In this document: positions 7,960 to 15,089 of the stretch, one piece after another
Position numbering within the stretch: position 1 is the stretch's first letter
How the letters are laid out: every line of letters begins with the position of its first letter
Source: Promethearchaeota archaeon
GTDB taxonomy: Archaea; Asgardarchaeota; Lokiarchaeia; Sigynarchaeales; SOKP01
Length of the DNA stretch: 15,367 nucleotides
Direction of reading: 5' to 3'
Assembly: GCA_016839635.1 (NCBI GenBank)
Contig: JAEOTV010000093.1
Location: 1-15,367 of the forward strand
Notes under the pieces: model-generated
What the model was told of the DNA's origin: nothing
What the model saw: the letters and a program-made list of their open reading frames with translations, nothing else
Databases searched by the model: none
Translations under genes and position numbers: made by a program

Positions 7960-8946
7960 TTAAAAATTCTGAAGTTTTTGTACATATTTGAAATCTTTTA
8001 TCATACTTTTTCTACAAGATTGACGAATTCTTCTCTTTAATCCAATTCTTAAGCCCTTCCATAGTGCAATAATATCAATGAATATAATTGAAATTCTTTT
8101 TCTTCTTAGTTCTTTAATGAATTCAAAAAATAGAGCATATAGATATATAAAATAAAAAATTAATAAATTTCTTAGAGATGCAAATTTCCATACAAAAATT
8201 TGCATATTTCTTTTGAAAAAGAAATTATTAAATATTTGTCTTTTATTATTTGGAGTTCTCTTAATTGGAATCTTATGATAAACAATTGTAGTAGGAACAT
8301 AATAACTTTCATAACCTATTTTTTTTGCTCTAAAATTCCAATCAGGGTCTTCCCAATACATAAAATAAATTTCATCAATTAAACCAATTTTTTCAAGATA
8401 ATCTTTTCTTACAAATAAGGCAGTTCCTGGAGCAAAATCTATAGTATCAATTTTATTATATTTTTCATCATTTGGATCATAATTTAAATAGCCTCTATTA
8501 GTGACTACTGCTGAAGTTTTAAAATTTACCTGTCCTCCCGTAGTCCATATATAATCTGTATCTGGATATAATTTGATTTTTGGTGAAATCATTCCTGCTT
8601 GAGGATTTTTTTCTAAGAAATCAACCATTTTTTGAATAAAATCTGATAATACTTCTGTATCATTATTTAATAAACAAATATAATCCCCATTTGCTATTTT
8701 AATAGCTTTATTATTTCCCGCTCCAAAATATAAATTAATCTCGTTTCGAATTAAGTTTATAGTTAATTCATGATCAAATTGTTTTAATCCCTCAATTAAA
8801 TTCAGAAAGATATCATTTTTTGAACCATTATCAACAAGAAGAATTTCAAAATCGTTATATGTTTGATTCCTTAATGATTTCAGACACTCAATTGTGTCTA
8901 TATTAGAATTATAATTTATAATTATTATGGAAACTAATTTTTGCAT
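7960..8946 (-). CDS. GT2-family glycosyltransferase (tandem paralog, upstream copy)
   Basis: A 328-residue GT2 enzyme closely related to the gene at 6933. It has VSIIIINYNS at the N-terminus, LVDNGS (D39), a canonical NND metal motif (94-96), an FAPGTALF loop, and MYWEDPDWNFRA with E199/D200. A hydrophobic segment near 260-280 and a basic, aromatic tail parallel its partner. The clear difference is NND here against NYD in the partner, plus a small insertion after IPIK. The ATG at 8946 has no GTGAT motif within 15 bases, fitting a first gene with a short or absent leader, while the second gene has one. It probably adds one sugar of the same glycan. Divergence within the pair suggests different donors or linkages. 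Confidence 0.85.
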   Translation of the reverse strand: MQKLVSIIIINYNSNIDTIECLKSLRNQTYNDFEILLVDNGSKNDIFLNLIEGLKQFDHELTINLIRNEINLYFGAGNNKAIKIANGDYICLLNNDTEVLSDFIQKMVDFLEKNPQAGMISPKIKLYPDTDYIWTTGGQVNFKTSAVVTNRGYLNYDPNDEKYNKIDTIDFAPGTALFVRKDYLEKIGLIDEIYFMYWEDPDWNFRAKKIGYESYYVPTTIVYHKIPIKRTPNNKRQIFNNFFFKRNMQIFVWKFASLRNLLIFYFIYLYALFFEFIKELRRKRISIIFIDIIALWKGLRIGLKRRIRQSCRKSMIKDFKYVQKLQNF

Positions 8947-9142
8947 AAAAATTCTTAATATTATAGTAAATTAAACGTATGAAATTAAAAATTTTTGAAT
9001 TATCTTAAATTTTACTACTTAAAATGATTCTTTTTCGAAAAAATAGATTTTAGAGAAAAAACATCATTAAAAAAATAAAATTAATATCTGATAATAATTT
9101 TTAAATCAAATGTTAATGCGATGAACAGTATTTCAAGTTACC
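8947..9142. promoter_or_regulatory. Divergent promoter region (196 bp) between the GT2 pair and the plus-strand operon
   Basis: No reading frame of interest. Transcription must start both ways from here. Rightward, a TATA-like TTTTTAAAT at 9098-9106 lies about 37-45 bases before the ATG at 9143, which would leave a short leader. Leftward, several AT-rich stretches qualify and none stands out. An ATG at 9121 opens a 9-codon frame that overlaps the methyltransferase start and ends at 9150; whether it is used is unknown. Confidence 0.4.
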
Positions 9143-9925
9143 ATGAGTAGTATTAGACTAATGACATTCTTAGGGAAAATTTTTGGTTATAATTTAAATG
9201 ATATTTTTGATTCAGTTAAAATAAACTTAAGATTAATATCTTTTAAAGCAGGATTGGAGCTAAGAAAATTAAGTTTAAAATGTAAAAGTCTAGAGGATTA
9301 TTATAACCTAATAAATTCGTTCAAATATACTTTTTATAAAAATTCTAAATTTGTTGTTGGTATAAAATTCTATCAAAAAAAAGAAGAAATTATCGAATTC
9401 ATCAAATTTTATTGGAAAAAAAATCCAAAAATAATCCTTGAAATCGGAACGTATGAAGGAGGAACATTATTTTTTTTATCAAAGTTTGCTAATCCTAATG
9501 CTAATATTATAACAATCGATTTACCACTTATACGCAAAGGGTTGGGGTATTCTCCCGCTAAGATTCCTTTTTTAAAATCTTTTAGATCAAGAAAACAGAA
9601 ATTTTATATCATTCGAAAAAATTCTCAAAAAATCTCGACAGTTGAAAAAGTCAAAAGAATATTAAAAGGTAGAAAAATTGATGTTTTGTTTATTGATGGA
9701 GATCATTCATACGAAGGTGTAAAAAAAGATTTTGAAAATTATTGCCCTTTTGTTAGAGAAGATGGAATTATAGCTTTTCATGATATAGTCGAGCATCCAA
9801 AGAAATCAAAATGCAAGGTTTCTGAATTTTGGAATGAGATTAAAGCAAAATATGAATGTAAGGAATTTATAAGTGAAAAGCAGGAAAAATGGGCAGGTAT
9901 TGGTTTAATAATAAATAAAAATTAA
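9143..9925 (+). CDS. Class I SAM-dependent methyltransferase, CmcI/Methyltransf_24 type (paralog 2)
   Basis: A 260-residue methyltransferase of the cephalosporin-hydroxylase/sugar O-methyltransferase type. Motif I is EIGTYEGGT (100-108), the acidic site is IDGDHSYEGVKKDF (184-197), and FHDI is at 212-215. It is a paralog of the gene at 5969, with near-identical core segments (KIDVLFIDGDH, KPKIILEIG-like) and a shorter, more divergent N-terminus of about 95 residues without the hydrophobic stretch. It heads a plus-strand run of five genes and is followed after 21 bases by the sulfatase-fold gene. Expected role: O-methylation of a sugar in the glycan. Having two such enzymes suggests two methylated positions or sugars. 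Confidence 0.8.
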   Translation: MSSIRLMTFLGKIFGYNLNDIFDSVKINLRLISFKAGLELRKLSLKCKSLEDYYNLINSFKYTFYKNSKFVVGIKFYQKKEEIIEFIKFYWKKNPKIILEIGTYEGGTLFFLSKFANPNANIITIDLPLIRKGLGYSPAKIPFLKSFRSRKQKFYIIRKNSQKISTVEKVKRILKGRKIDVLFIDGDHSYEGVKKDFENYCPFVREDGIIAFHDIVEHPKKSKCKVSEFWNEIKAKYECKEFISEKQEKWAGIGLIINKN

Positions 9926-9946
9926 ATTTTAAATTGATTTTTTAAA

Positions 9947-11500
9947 TTGACGTCACCAAACATCATATTTATTGTATTGGACGCTTTAAGGGCTGATAAA
10001 GTAAATTCAAATTATAAAGGCAAGAGTTTAACTCCAAATATTGAAAAATTAGTAAGAAACTCGTTATTTTTCAAAAATTGTATCGCAAATAGCACATCAA
10101 CATTACCATCTCACCTATCTATGTTTACAGGATTATATCCTACTCAAATTAAATTATCTGGAAAAAAATTAAATAGATTGAGCTCTAAAGTACCTATTTT
10201 AACTGAAATCCTAAAGAATCAAGGATATTACACTGTATGTTATACTGAAAATCCATGGGTGAGTAGTTATTTTAGAGTAACTAGAGGATTTGATAAAATT
10301 CTCAAAAATTATGGATTATCATTTTTTAATTTGAGTAAAAATACAATCTTAGATTCCATGAATTTTCTTTTAAATTTATTTAATAAATTTATTGTTAAAA
10401 GAATAAAAAATGAGAGATTTTTAGATTCATGGGCAATTATTAAACTGATTATTGAAGATTTCAATAAAAAAATAATACGAACCATATTTTGGAAAAATTT
10501 TTTATTCGAATATAAAAATACAATCAATATTTTAGAAAAATTATGTCAGATCTTACCAAATTCTTTAGATGGGAAACCTCTTTATCTTTTTTTAAATATA
10601 ATGGCAACTCACAGTCCATACATCCCTGCTAAAGATGCATTAGATTATCATAAAATCACAACTAGAGATTTTAAAATTTTAAAACATTTTCTTTTAAACC
10701 CTGGTATCTACAATAATAAAATTAACTTAAGATCTAAATATTTAAATGAAAATCAAATTAAAACATTTAAGAAACTTTATGATTCATGTGTTTATTACTC
10801 TGATCTGATTATTGGAAAATTAATTTTAGTATTAAAGAAATTAGGATTAGTAGAGAATTCATATATTATTATTACTTCAGATCATGGCGAACATCTTTGT
10901 TCTCAACCCGACCATTATTTATATGGACATGGTGTTTATCAAAGCGTATTTGATTCATTAATAAAAGTTCCACTTATAATTTTTAATCCTAAATTGAAAG
11001 GACGGATCATAGATGAACAAGTTGAATCAAAAGATTTATTTCATACAATACTTCATTTAATAGGATTTCCTAAAGAGAAAAATAAATTATTAAACCTCGA
11101 AAAATCAATTATACATCAAATTAACAATAATCTAACTCCAAAATACATATTTGGGGAACATTTAAAATCAAAAAAAGAAATACTAGCCTTAATAAAAACT
11201 TTTAAAAGATTCATTAAATCTTCATTAATTCCAAAAGTTATTAATAATACTTATTTTATTCGCTCGAAATCTTTTAAATATGTAAGTTATGAAGAAAAAA
11301 TTGAAGAATTTTATGATTTGATTAATGATCCTTCCGAACAAATCAATATAATTTCAGATAATCATGAAGAATATAATAATATGAAACGTTATTTAAAAGA
11401 ACACTTAACAAGTATTAAAAATCCAAATAATTTAGCAAGAATTTTGACTGGAAAGGAAAGATCTATGATCAAAAAAGCTATTAAAGATATTAGAATTTAA
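9947..11500 (+). CDS. Sulfatase / alkaline-phosphatase-superfamily enzyme with Thr in place of the sulfatase Cys
   Basis: A 517-residue protein. The N-terminus has the metal site FIVLDALRAD (D12), STLPSHLSMFTGLYP at 51-65 marks the nucleophile region, MATHSPY (H222) is a substrate-site histidine, SDHGEH (D312, H313) is the second metal site, and a GHG follows at 327-329. The ending EEFYDLINDPSEQINI is typical of sulfatases. Classical sulfatases have CxPSR, with Cys turned into formylglycine; here the position is Thr52 followed by LPSH. That fits phosphoethanolamine/phosphoglycerol-type transferases or phosphodiesterases, which use Thr or Ser, better than a true sulfate hydrolase. No signal peptide or membrane segment is evident, so action in the cytoplasm is likely. 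The start is TTG, with no better codon before the first strand. Suggested role: adding or removing a phosphate- or sulfate-linked group on the glycan or its lipid. Confidence 0.75.
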   Translation: MTSPNIIFIVLDALRADKVNSNYKGKSLTPNIEKLVRNSLFFKNCIANSTSTLPSHLSMFTGLYPTQIKLSGKKLNRLSSKVPILTEILKNQGYYTVCYTENPWVSSYFRVTRGFDKILKNYGLSFFNLSKNTILDSMNFLLNLFNKFIVKRIKNERFLDSWAIIKLIIEDFNKKIIRTIFWKNFLFEYKNTINILEKLCQILPNSLDGKPLYLFLNIMATHSPYIPAKDALDYHKITTRDFKILKHFLLNPGIYNNKINLRSKYLNENQIKTFKKLYDSCVYYSDLIIGKLILVLKKLGLVENSYIIITSDHGEHLCSQPDHYLYGHGVYQSVFDSLIKVPLIIFNPKLKGRIIDEQVESKDLFHTILHLIGFPKEKNKLLNLEKSIIHQINNNLTPKYIFGEHLKSKKEILALIKTFKRFIKSSLIPKVINNTYFIRSKSFKYVSYEEKIEEFYDLINDPSEQINIISDNHEEYNNMKRYLKEHLTSIKNPNNLARILTGKERSMIKKAIKDIRI

Positions 11501-11521
11501 AAATGGTTATTTTAGAAAAAA

Positions 11522-12415
11522 TTGAGACGATTTATAATGCGAACACTTTTTATAATTGATAATAACCCTAAATGTACAATAACAGATAGAATGTGGTCTG
11601 AAAGAACAATAATGCAGGAATTGAAAGCAGCTGAAATAGAAACAGCTCCAAGGGTAATATTTCTTAAATATTTAAAAAAGAACAGCAAGATTCTTGATGC
11701 TGGATGCGGTCTTGGAAAATGGGTTATCTATCTTAATCAAAGAGGATATAAAATTATAGGTATAGACAATAATGAAAAGTTAATTTCAAAATTAAGAAAA
11801 TATAACAATTCACTTCAAGTAGAAATATGTGATATTCTTAAAATTAATTATCCAGATAACTATTTTGATGCCTATATATCCATGGGTGTAGTTGAACATT
11901 TCGAAAAAGGACCACTATCGGCTCTAAAAGAGGCATATCGAGTATTAAAGCCAAATGGTTTAATTTTTTTATCTACACCAACAGTTAATATTATTAGAAA
12001 AGCGATAATCCAGCCCATTCTTAATATTATTAATAGAAATTATTATCTGTTTATAAAAATTATGAATCTTTTCAAAAAACCAGAGGATATGGTTCAAATT
12101 GATAAAAATAATAAAATTAATAATAAAAAAAAATATTATCACTTTTTAGAATATAGGTTCACTGTGAAAGAATTACATTGTTATTTGAAAAAATCATATT
12201 TCAAGGTACTTAAAACATTACCTCATGATTTTCATAGTTCAAAAGATCACGCTATAGGATTAGGTTCTGATTTTCCATTTCTAAAAAAACGAAATAGTAT
12301 TAATTTTCAATTGAATCGTATTGGTAAGCTAATTTCACGAATATTAGATAGCATATCTCCTTGGATTGCGTGTGCGAGCGTTTTATGTGTTGGAAAATCC
12401 TTAAAAAAAGGCTAA
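11522..12415 (+). CDS. Class I SAM-dependent methyltransferase (Methyltransf_11/25 type)
   Basis: A 297-residue methyltransferase. Motif I is ILDAGCGLGKW (57-67), the acidic end of the second strand is IGIDNN (D82), then come FDAYISMGVVEHFEKG (about 118-133) and the post-motif YRVLKPNGLIFLSTP. This is a different branch from the two CmcI-type enzymes in this window and resembles methyltransferases found among O-antigen or lipid-sugar genes. The C-terminal 120 residues are basic and hydrophobic (about 157-170 and near the end), which may help membrane association. The first start is TTG, 21 bases after the sulfatase stop; an ATG at 11537 would remove five residues and is equally plausible. Substrate unknown: a sugar, a lipid carrier or a glycan end cap. 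Confidence 0.8.
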   Translation: MRRFIMRTLFIIDNNPKCTITDRMWSERTIMQELKAAEIETAPRVIFLKYLKKNSKILDAGCGLGKWVIYLNQRGYKIIGIDNNEKLISKLRKYNNSLQVEICDILKINYPDNYFDAYISMGVVEHFEKGPLSALKEAYRVLKPNGLIFLSTPTVNIIRKAIIQPILNIINRNYYLFIKIMNLFKKPEDMVQIDKNNKINNKKKYYHFLEYRFTVKELHCYLKKSYFKVLKTLPHDFHSSKDHAIGLGSDFPFLKKRNSINFQLNRIGKLISRILDSISPWIACASVLCVGKSLKKG

Positions 12416-12470
12416 TTTATTAATTTGAATAAAAATTTTTAAAAAAGAGAAAAAAAATTTTAGAAAAATT

Positions 12471-13292
12471 ATGATTAATTGGAATTTTATTAGAGAAAAC
12501 CTGTCTCAAATCTTAGCTTTAACTGAAAAAAATATTAAATTGGAGTTAAGGTATAAATTTGGCTTAATTCTTTCATATGTCATGAATATACTTTCGATAT
12601 TTACCCCACTTATCATAATGGGAAATATTTTTGAATTAAGAACTACAATAGGTTCATGGAGTTCTAATAATTTTCTTATATTTCAATTTTTAGCTTATAA
12701 TATTTGGTTATTATCCAGAATTACTAATATTTTTCCAGGACAGTTTAGAATGGAAAAATACTGGAAAACACTTCCTGCATTAATAGTAGGCCCTTTCAAT
12801 AGATTAAATCTATTATTCGGGATTTTTTTTTCTCAATTGGTTTTAATTTCGGTCCCTTTTATTTTCTTTTTTATTTTGGGTTGTTTAGTTTATCCAATTT
12901 CAATATTAACAATAATCTTTATAATAATTATTTATTTTTTTGTAGCTCTAATTTTTAGTGGAATAGGACTAATTCTTGGTATTTTTGCTATTTCCAATGA
13001 AAATATCTGGAATTTGCTAAGTTCCTCACTTTTATTTATTTATTGGTTTAGTTGTATCTCGTATCCATTTGAAATCTTTCCAGAATATATACAAAATATA
13101 ATTATTTTAAATCCTTTATATTATATATTTGACTTATTAAGAATAGCTTGGATACAAAATAATGGTTTTATAATAATAAATTCTTACCCTTTTCACTTTA
13201 TTATTTTAATCAGCACAGCAGTAATTCTTCCTATTATTGGAGTACTTCTCTTTAATTTAATTTATAAAAAATATGGAATTACTGGGTATTAA
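12471..13292 (+). CDS. ABC-2 type transporter permease
   Basis: A 273-residue membrane protein with about six hydrophobic segments (near 30-50, 65-82, 110-135, 140-170, 180-200 and 240-262). It carries the family-typical NPLYYIFDLLRIAW before the last segment, and an amphipathic N-terminus (LALTEKNIKLELRYKF) like the interface helix of ABC-2 exporters. It should form the membrane half of an exporter with the ATPase encoded five bases downstream. In a glycan locus the natural cargo is a lipid-linked glycan or glycolipid, as for Wzm/Wzt, but drug- or lipid-export members (DrrB-like) look similar, so the cargo is inferred. The 55-base gap upstream is nearly pure A/T and shows no clear signal. 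Confidence 0.85.
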   Translation: MINWNFIRENLSQILALTEKNIKLELRYKFGLILSYVMNILSIFTPLIIMGNIFELRTTIGSWSSNNFLIFQFLAYNIWLLSRITNIFPGQFRMEKYWKTLPALIVGPFNRLNLLFGIFFSQLVLISVPFIFFFILGCLVYPISILTIIFIIIIYFFVALIFSGIGLILGIFAISNENIWNLLSSSLLFIYWFSCISYPFEIFPEYIQNIIILNPLYYIFDLLRIAWIQNNGFIIINSYPFHFIILISTAVILPIIGVLLFNLIYKKYGITGY

Positions 13293-13297
13293 TTACC

Positions 13298-14215
13298 ATG
13301 ACAGGAATTATTGAAACTAAAGATTTATCGAAAGTTTATAAACTAAAAGGAAAAAATATAGAAATAAGAGCTTTAAATGAAGTAAATCTTTCGGTTCAAG
13401 AAGGAGAAATTTTTGGATTATTAGGGCCTAATGGAGCAGGGAAAACTACTTTAATACAAATACTTACAACGATTACACAACCTTCAAGTGGTTATGCTAT
13501 TGTTAATGGGTATGATGCAGTATTAGATCCAAAAAAAGTAAAGTCATCAATTGGACTAATGTTGGAGAGTGATATGTTGTATTATAGATTAACTGGATAT
13601 GATAATCTAAAGTTTTTCTGTAAAATATATAAAATATCACATTATAAAGAAAAAATCCAGAGAATTACTGAAGAATTTGGTTTATATAAATGGTTGAATC
13701 AGTATGTTGAATATTTCTCAAGTGGAATGAAAATGAAACTTGCTTTATGTAGAACTTTACTTCTAGAACGCAAAATATTATTTTTAGATGAACCTACATT
13801 AGGTTTAGATGTAAAATCTACAAATTTTATTATTGAAAAACTGAAAGCACTAGAAAAAACTATATTTCTTACAAGTCATGATATGAGTGTAGTAGAAAAA
13901 TTATGTAATCGTGTTGCTTTTATTAATGAAGGTAATATTTTAAAAATAGGATCTAAAAATGAAGTCAAGAAATTAACTCAATCCGAGGTAAAAGTACGTA
14001 TACAGATAAAAGAAGAAAAATTTGAATTAAAGGAATTGCTTACCCAACAAGAGTGTATAAAAGAAGTTTTTGAAAGTAATAACGGTTTAATTATAATATT
14101 AAAACATAGAGAACATTATAACACATTATTCAAATTAATGAGTAATTATAAAGTCCTAAGAATAAATGAACCTGAAACATCTCTTGAAGAATTATTTTTA
14201 AGACTAATTGATTAG
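13298..14215 (+). CDS. ABC transporter ATP-binding protein (exporter, CcmA/DrrA type)
   Basis: A 305-residue ATPase that powers the permease encoded just upstream. Walker A is GPNGAGKTT (43-51), the signature is YFSSGMKMKLAL (139-150, SSGM in place of LSGG), Walker B is ILFLDEP (160-166), followed by the D-loop LGLD and the switch His194 in TSHDM. At the Q-loop position it reads GLMLESDMLYYRLTG, so a Glu replaces the usual Gln, a variation I recall from other ABC-2 exporter ATPases. Residues ~225-305 form a C-terminal extension rich in Lys/Glu, typical in length for DrrA-type proteins and too short for the glycan-binding domain of some Wzt proteins. Five-base spacing indicates translational coupling. 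Confidence 0.9.
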   Translation: MTGIIETKDLSKVYKLKGKNIEIRALNEVNLSVQEGEIFGLLGPNGAGKTTLIQILTTITQPSSGYAIVNGYDAVLDPKKVKSSIGLMLESDMLYYRLTGYDNLKFFCKIYKISHYKEKIQRITEEFGLYKWLNQYVEYFSSGMKMKLALCRTLLLERKILFLDEPTLGLDVKSTNFIIEKLKALEKTIFLTSHDMSVVEKLCNRVAFINEGNILKIGSKNEVKKLTQSEVKVRIQIKEEKFELKELLTQQECIKEVFESNNGLIIILKHREHYNTLFKLMSNYKVLRINEPETSLEELFLRLID

Positions 14216-14248
14216 TATAAAAATTCAATTTAAAATTTATTAATCTTT

Positions 14249-14257
14249 TTTATAAAA
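14249..14257 (+). promoter_or_regulatory. Candidate TATA box for the nucleotidylyltransferase gene
   Basis: TTTATAAAA lies about 56-64 bases before the inferred start at 14313. A start about 25 bases downstream would leave a leader of some 30 bases carrying the GTGATC motif. The preceding T-run (14245-14250) may also end transcription of the ABC operon. Confidence 0.35.
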
Positions 14258-14302
14258 TAAAATATTGATACCTATTAGGATATTAATTAATATTAATGAA
14301 GA

Positions 14303-14308
14303 GTGATC
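14303..14308 (+). promoter_or_regulatory. Ribosome-binding site (GTGATC) before the ATT codon of the RmlA-like gene
   Basis: GTGATC matches six bases of the sequence complementary to the 16S rRNA 3' end. It is followed by TTTT and then ATT AAA GGA ATA, the position where homologs have ATG AAA GGA. The four-base spacing is the same as for the left-edge gene. It favours initiation at 14313 over the first in-frame ATG at 14409. Confidence 0.45.
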
Positions 14309-14312
14309 TTTT

Positions 14313-15059
14313 ATTAAAGGAATAATTTTAGCGGGGGGAATTGGTACAAGATTATCACCATTAACAAGGGTAACAAATAAACATCTTTTACCCGTTTATG
14401 ATGAACCTATGATTTATAAAGTTATTAAAATTCTTACGAATTCAGGGATTTCTGATATTACAATTGTACTTGGAGGTGAAAGTGTTGGTGATTTTATTAG
14501 ATTACTCGGTGATGGTTCAGAATTCGATGCAAACTTTAATTATGTTTACCAACAAGGTGCTGGGGGTATTGCTGAAGCATTATATTTAACAAAAAAAATT
14601 GTAAAAAACCATAAAATTGCTGTCATCTTAGGAGATAACATTTTTGAAAATATTTTTTCTAATGAAGTAGAACAGTTTGAAAATAGCAAAGATTATGATT
14701 GTTTTTTATTTTTAAAAGAAGTTTCTGACCCTATGAGATTTGGTGTAGCAGAATTAAATGAAAAAGGAGAAATTATTAATATTGAAGAGAAACCAAAACA
14801 ACCTAAAACGAATTTATGTGTAACTGGACTATATTTTTACAATGAACACATTTTCGATATTATTGAAAAAGTAATCAATGAAATTGGATATTCAGATAGA
14901 GGAGAATTAGAAATTACAGATGTGAATAACTATTATATTAAAATGGGAAAGACAAAAGCACAAATAGTTGAGGGTTTTTGGTCTGATGCTGGAACTTTTG
15001 AGACATTATTAAGATGCTGTAATTTTGAAAGTGAACATATGAGAAAGAAAATAAAATAA
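14313..15059 (+). CDS. rmlA: Sugar-1-phosphate nucleotidylyltransferase (short RmlA-like) with an apparent ATT start
   Basis: Joins a sugar-1-phosphate and an NTP into a nucleotide sugar, probably dTDP- or UDP-glucose, the first step toward dTDP-rhamnose-like donors. Read from 14313, the protein is 248 residues: KGIILAGGIGTRLSPLT (2-18) is the nucleotide-binding signature, followed by NKHLLPVYDEPM (22-33). GDN is at 107-109 with the metal-binding Asp, EEKP is at 158-161, and FWSDAGT near 222-228 carries the second metal Asp. The length suits short archaeal members. No ATG, GTG or TTG precedes the signature in frame: TGA is at 14304 and the first ATG, at 14409, would delete 32 essential residues. 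Either ATT initiates, the true ATG was lost or misread, or a base is missing that would join it to an ATG at 14296. The dTDP versus UDP choice cannot be read from sequence alone. Confidence 0.75.
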   Translation: MKGIILAGGIGTRLSPLTRVTNKHLLPVYDEPMIYKVIKILTNSGISDITIVLGGESVGDFIRLLGDGSEFDANFNYVYQQGAGGIAEALYLTKKIVKNHKIAVILGDNIFENIFSNEVEQFENSKDYDCFLFLKEVSDPMRFGVAELNEKGEIINIEEKPKQPKTNLCVTGLYFYNEHIFDIIEKVINEIGYSDRGELEITDVNNYYIKMGKTKAQIVEGFWSDAGTFETLLRCCNFESEHMRKKIK

Positions 15060-15089
15060 TAAAATTAAATACAGAGTATATGAAATAGA

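Noticed and set aside
9121..9150. Nine-codon upstream frame overlapping the methyltransferase start as a regulatory peptide
   Set aside because: Such short frames are common by chance, and neither a ribosome site nor a conserved peptide is visible; noted only in the promoter entry.
9930..9950. Direct repeat TTTAAATTGA around the TTG start of the sulfatase-fold gene
   Set aside because: Ten-base repeats of A/T are expected in DNA of this composition; no third copy or symmetry supports an operator.
10309..10527. 72-residue minus-strand frame inside the sulfatase-fold gene
   Set aside because: Antisense shadow in AT-rich DNA; the plus-strand gene is clearly coding here.
14216..14312. AT palindromes (TATTAATTAATATTAAT) before the nucleotidylyltransferase gene as an operator
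   Set aside because: Self-complementary A/T runs arise easily here and cannot be told from background without comparison to relatives.
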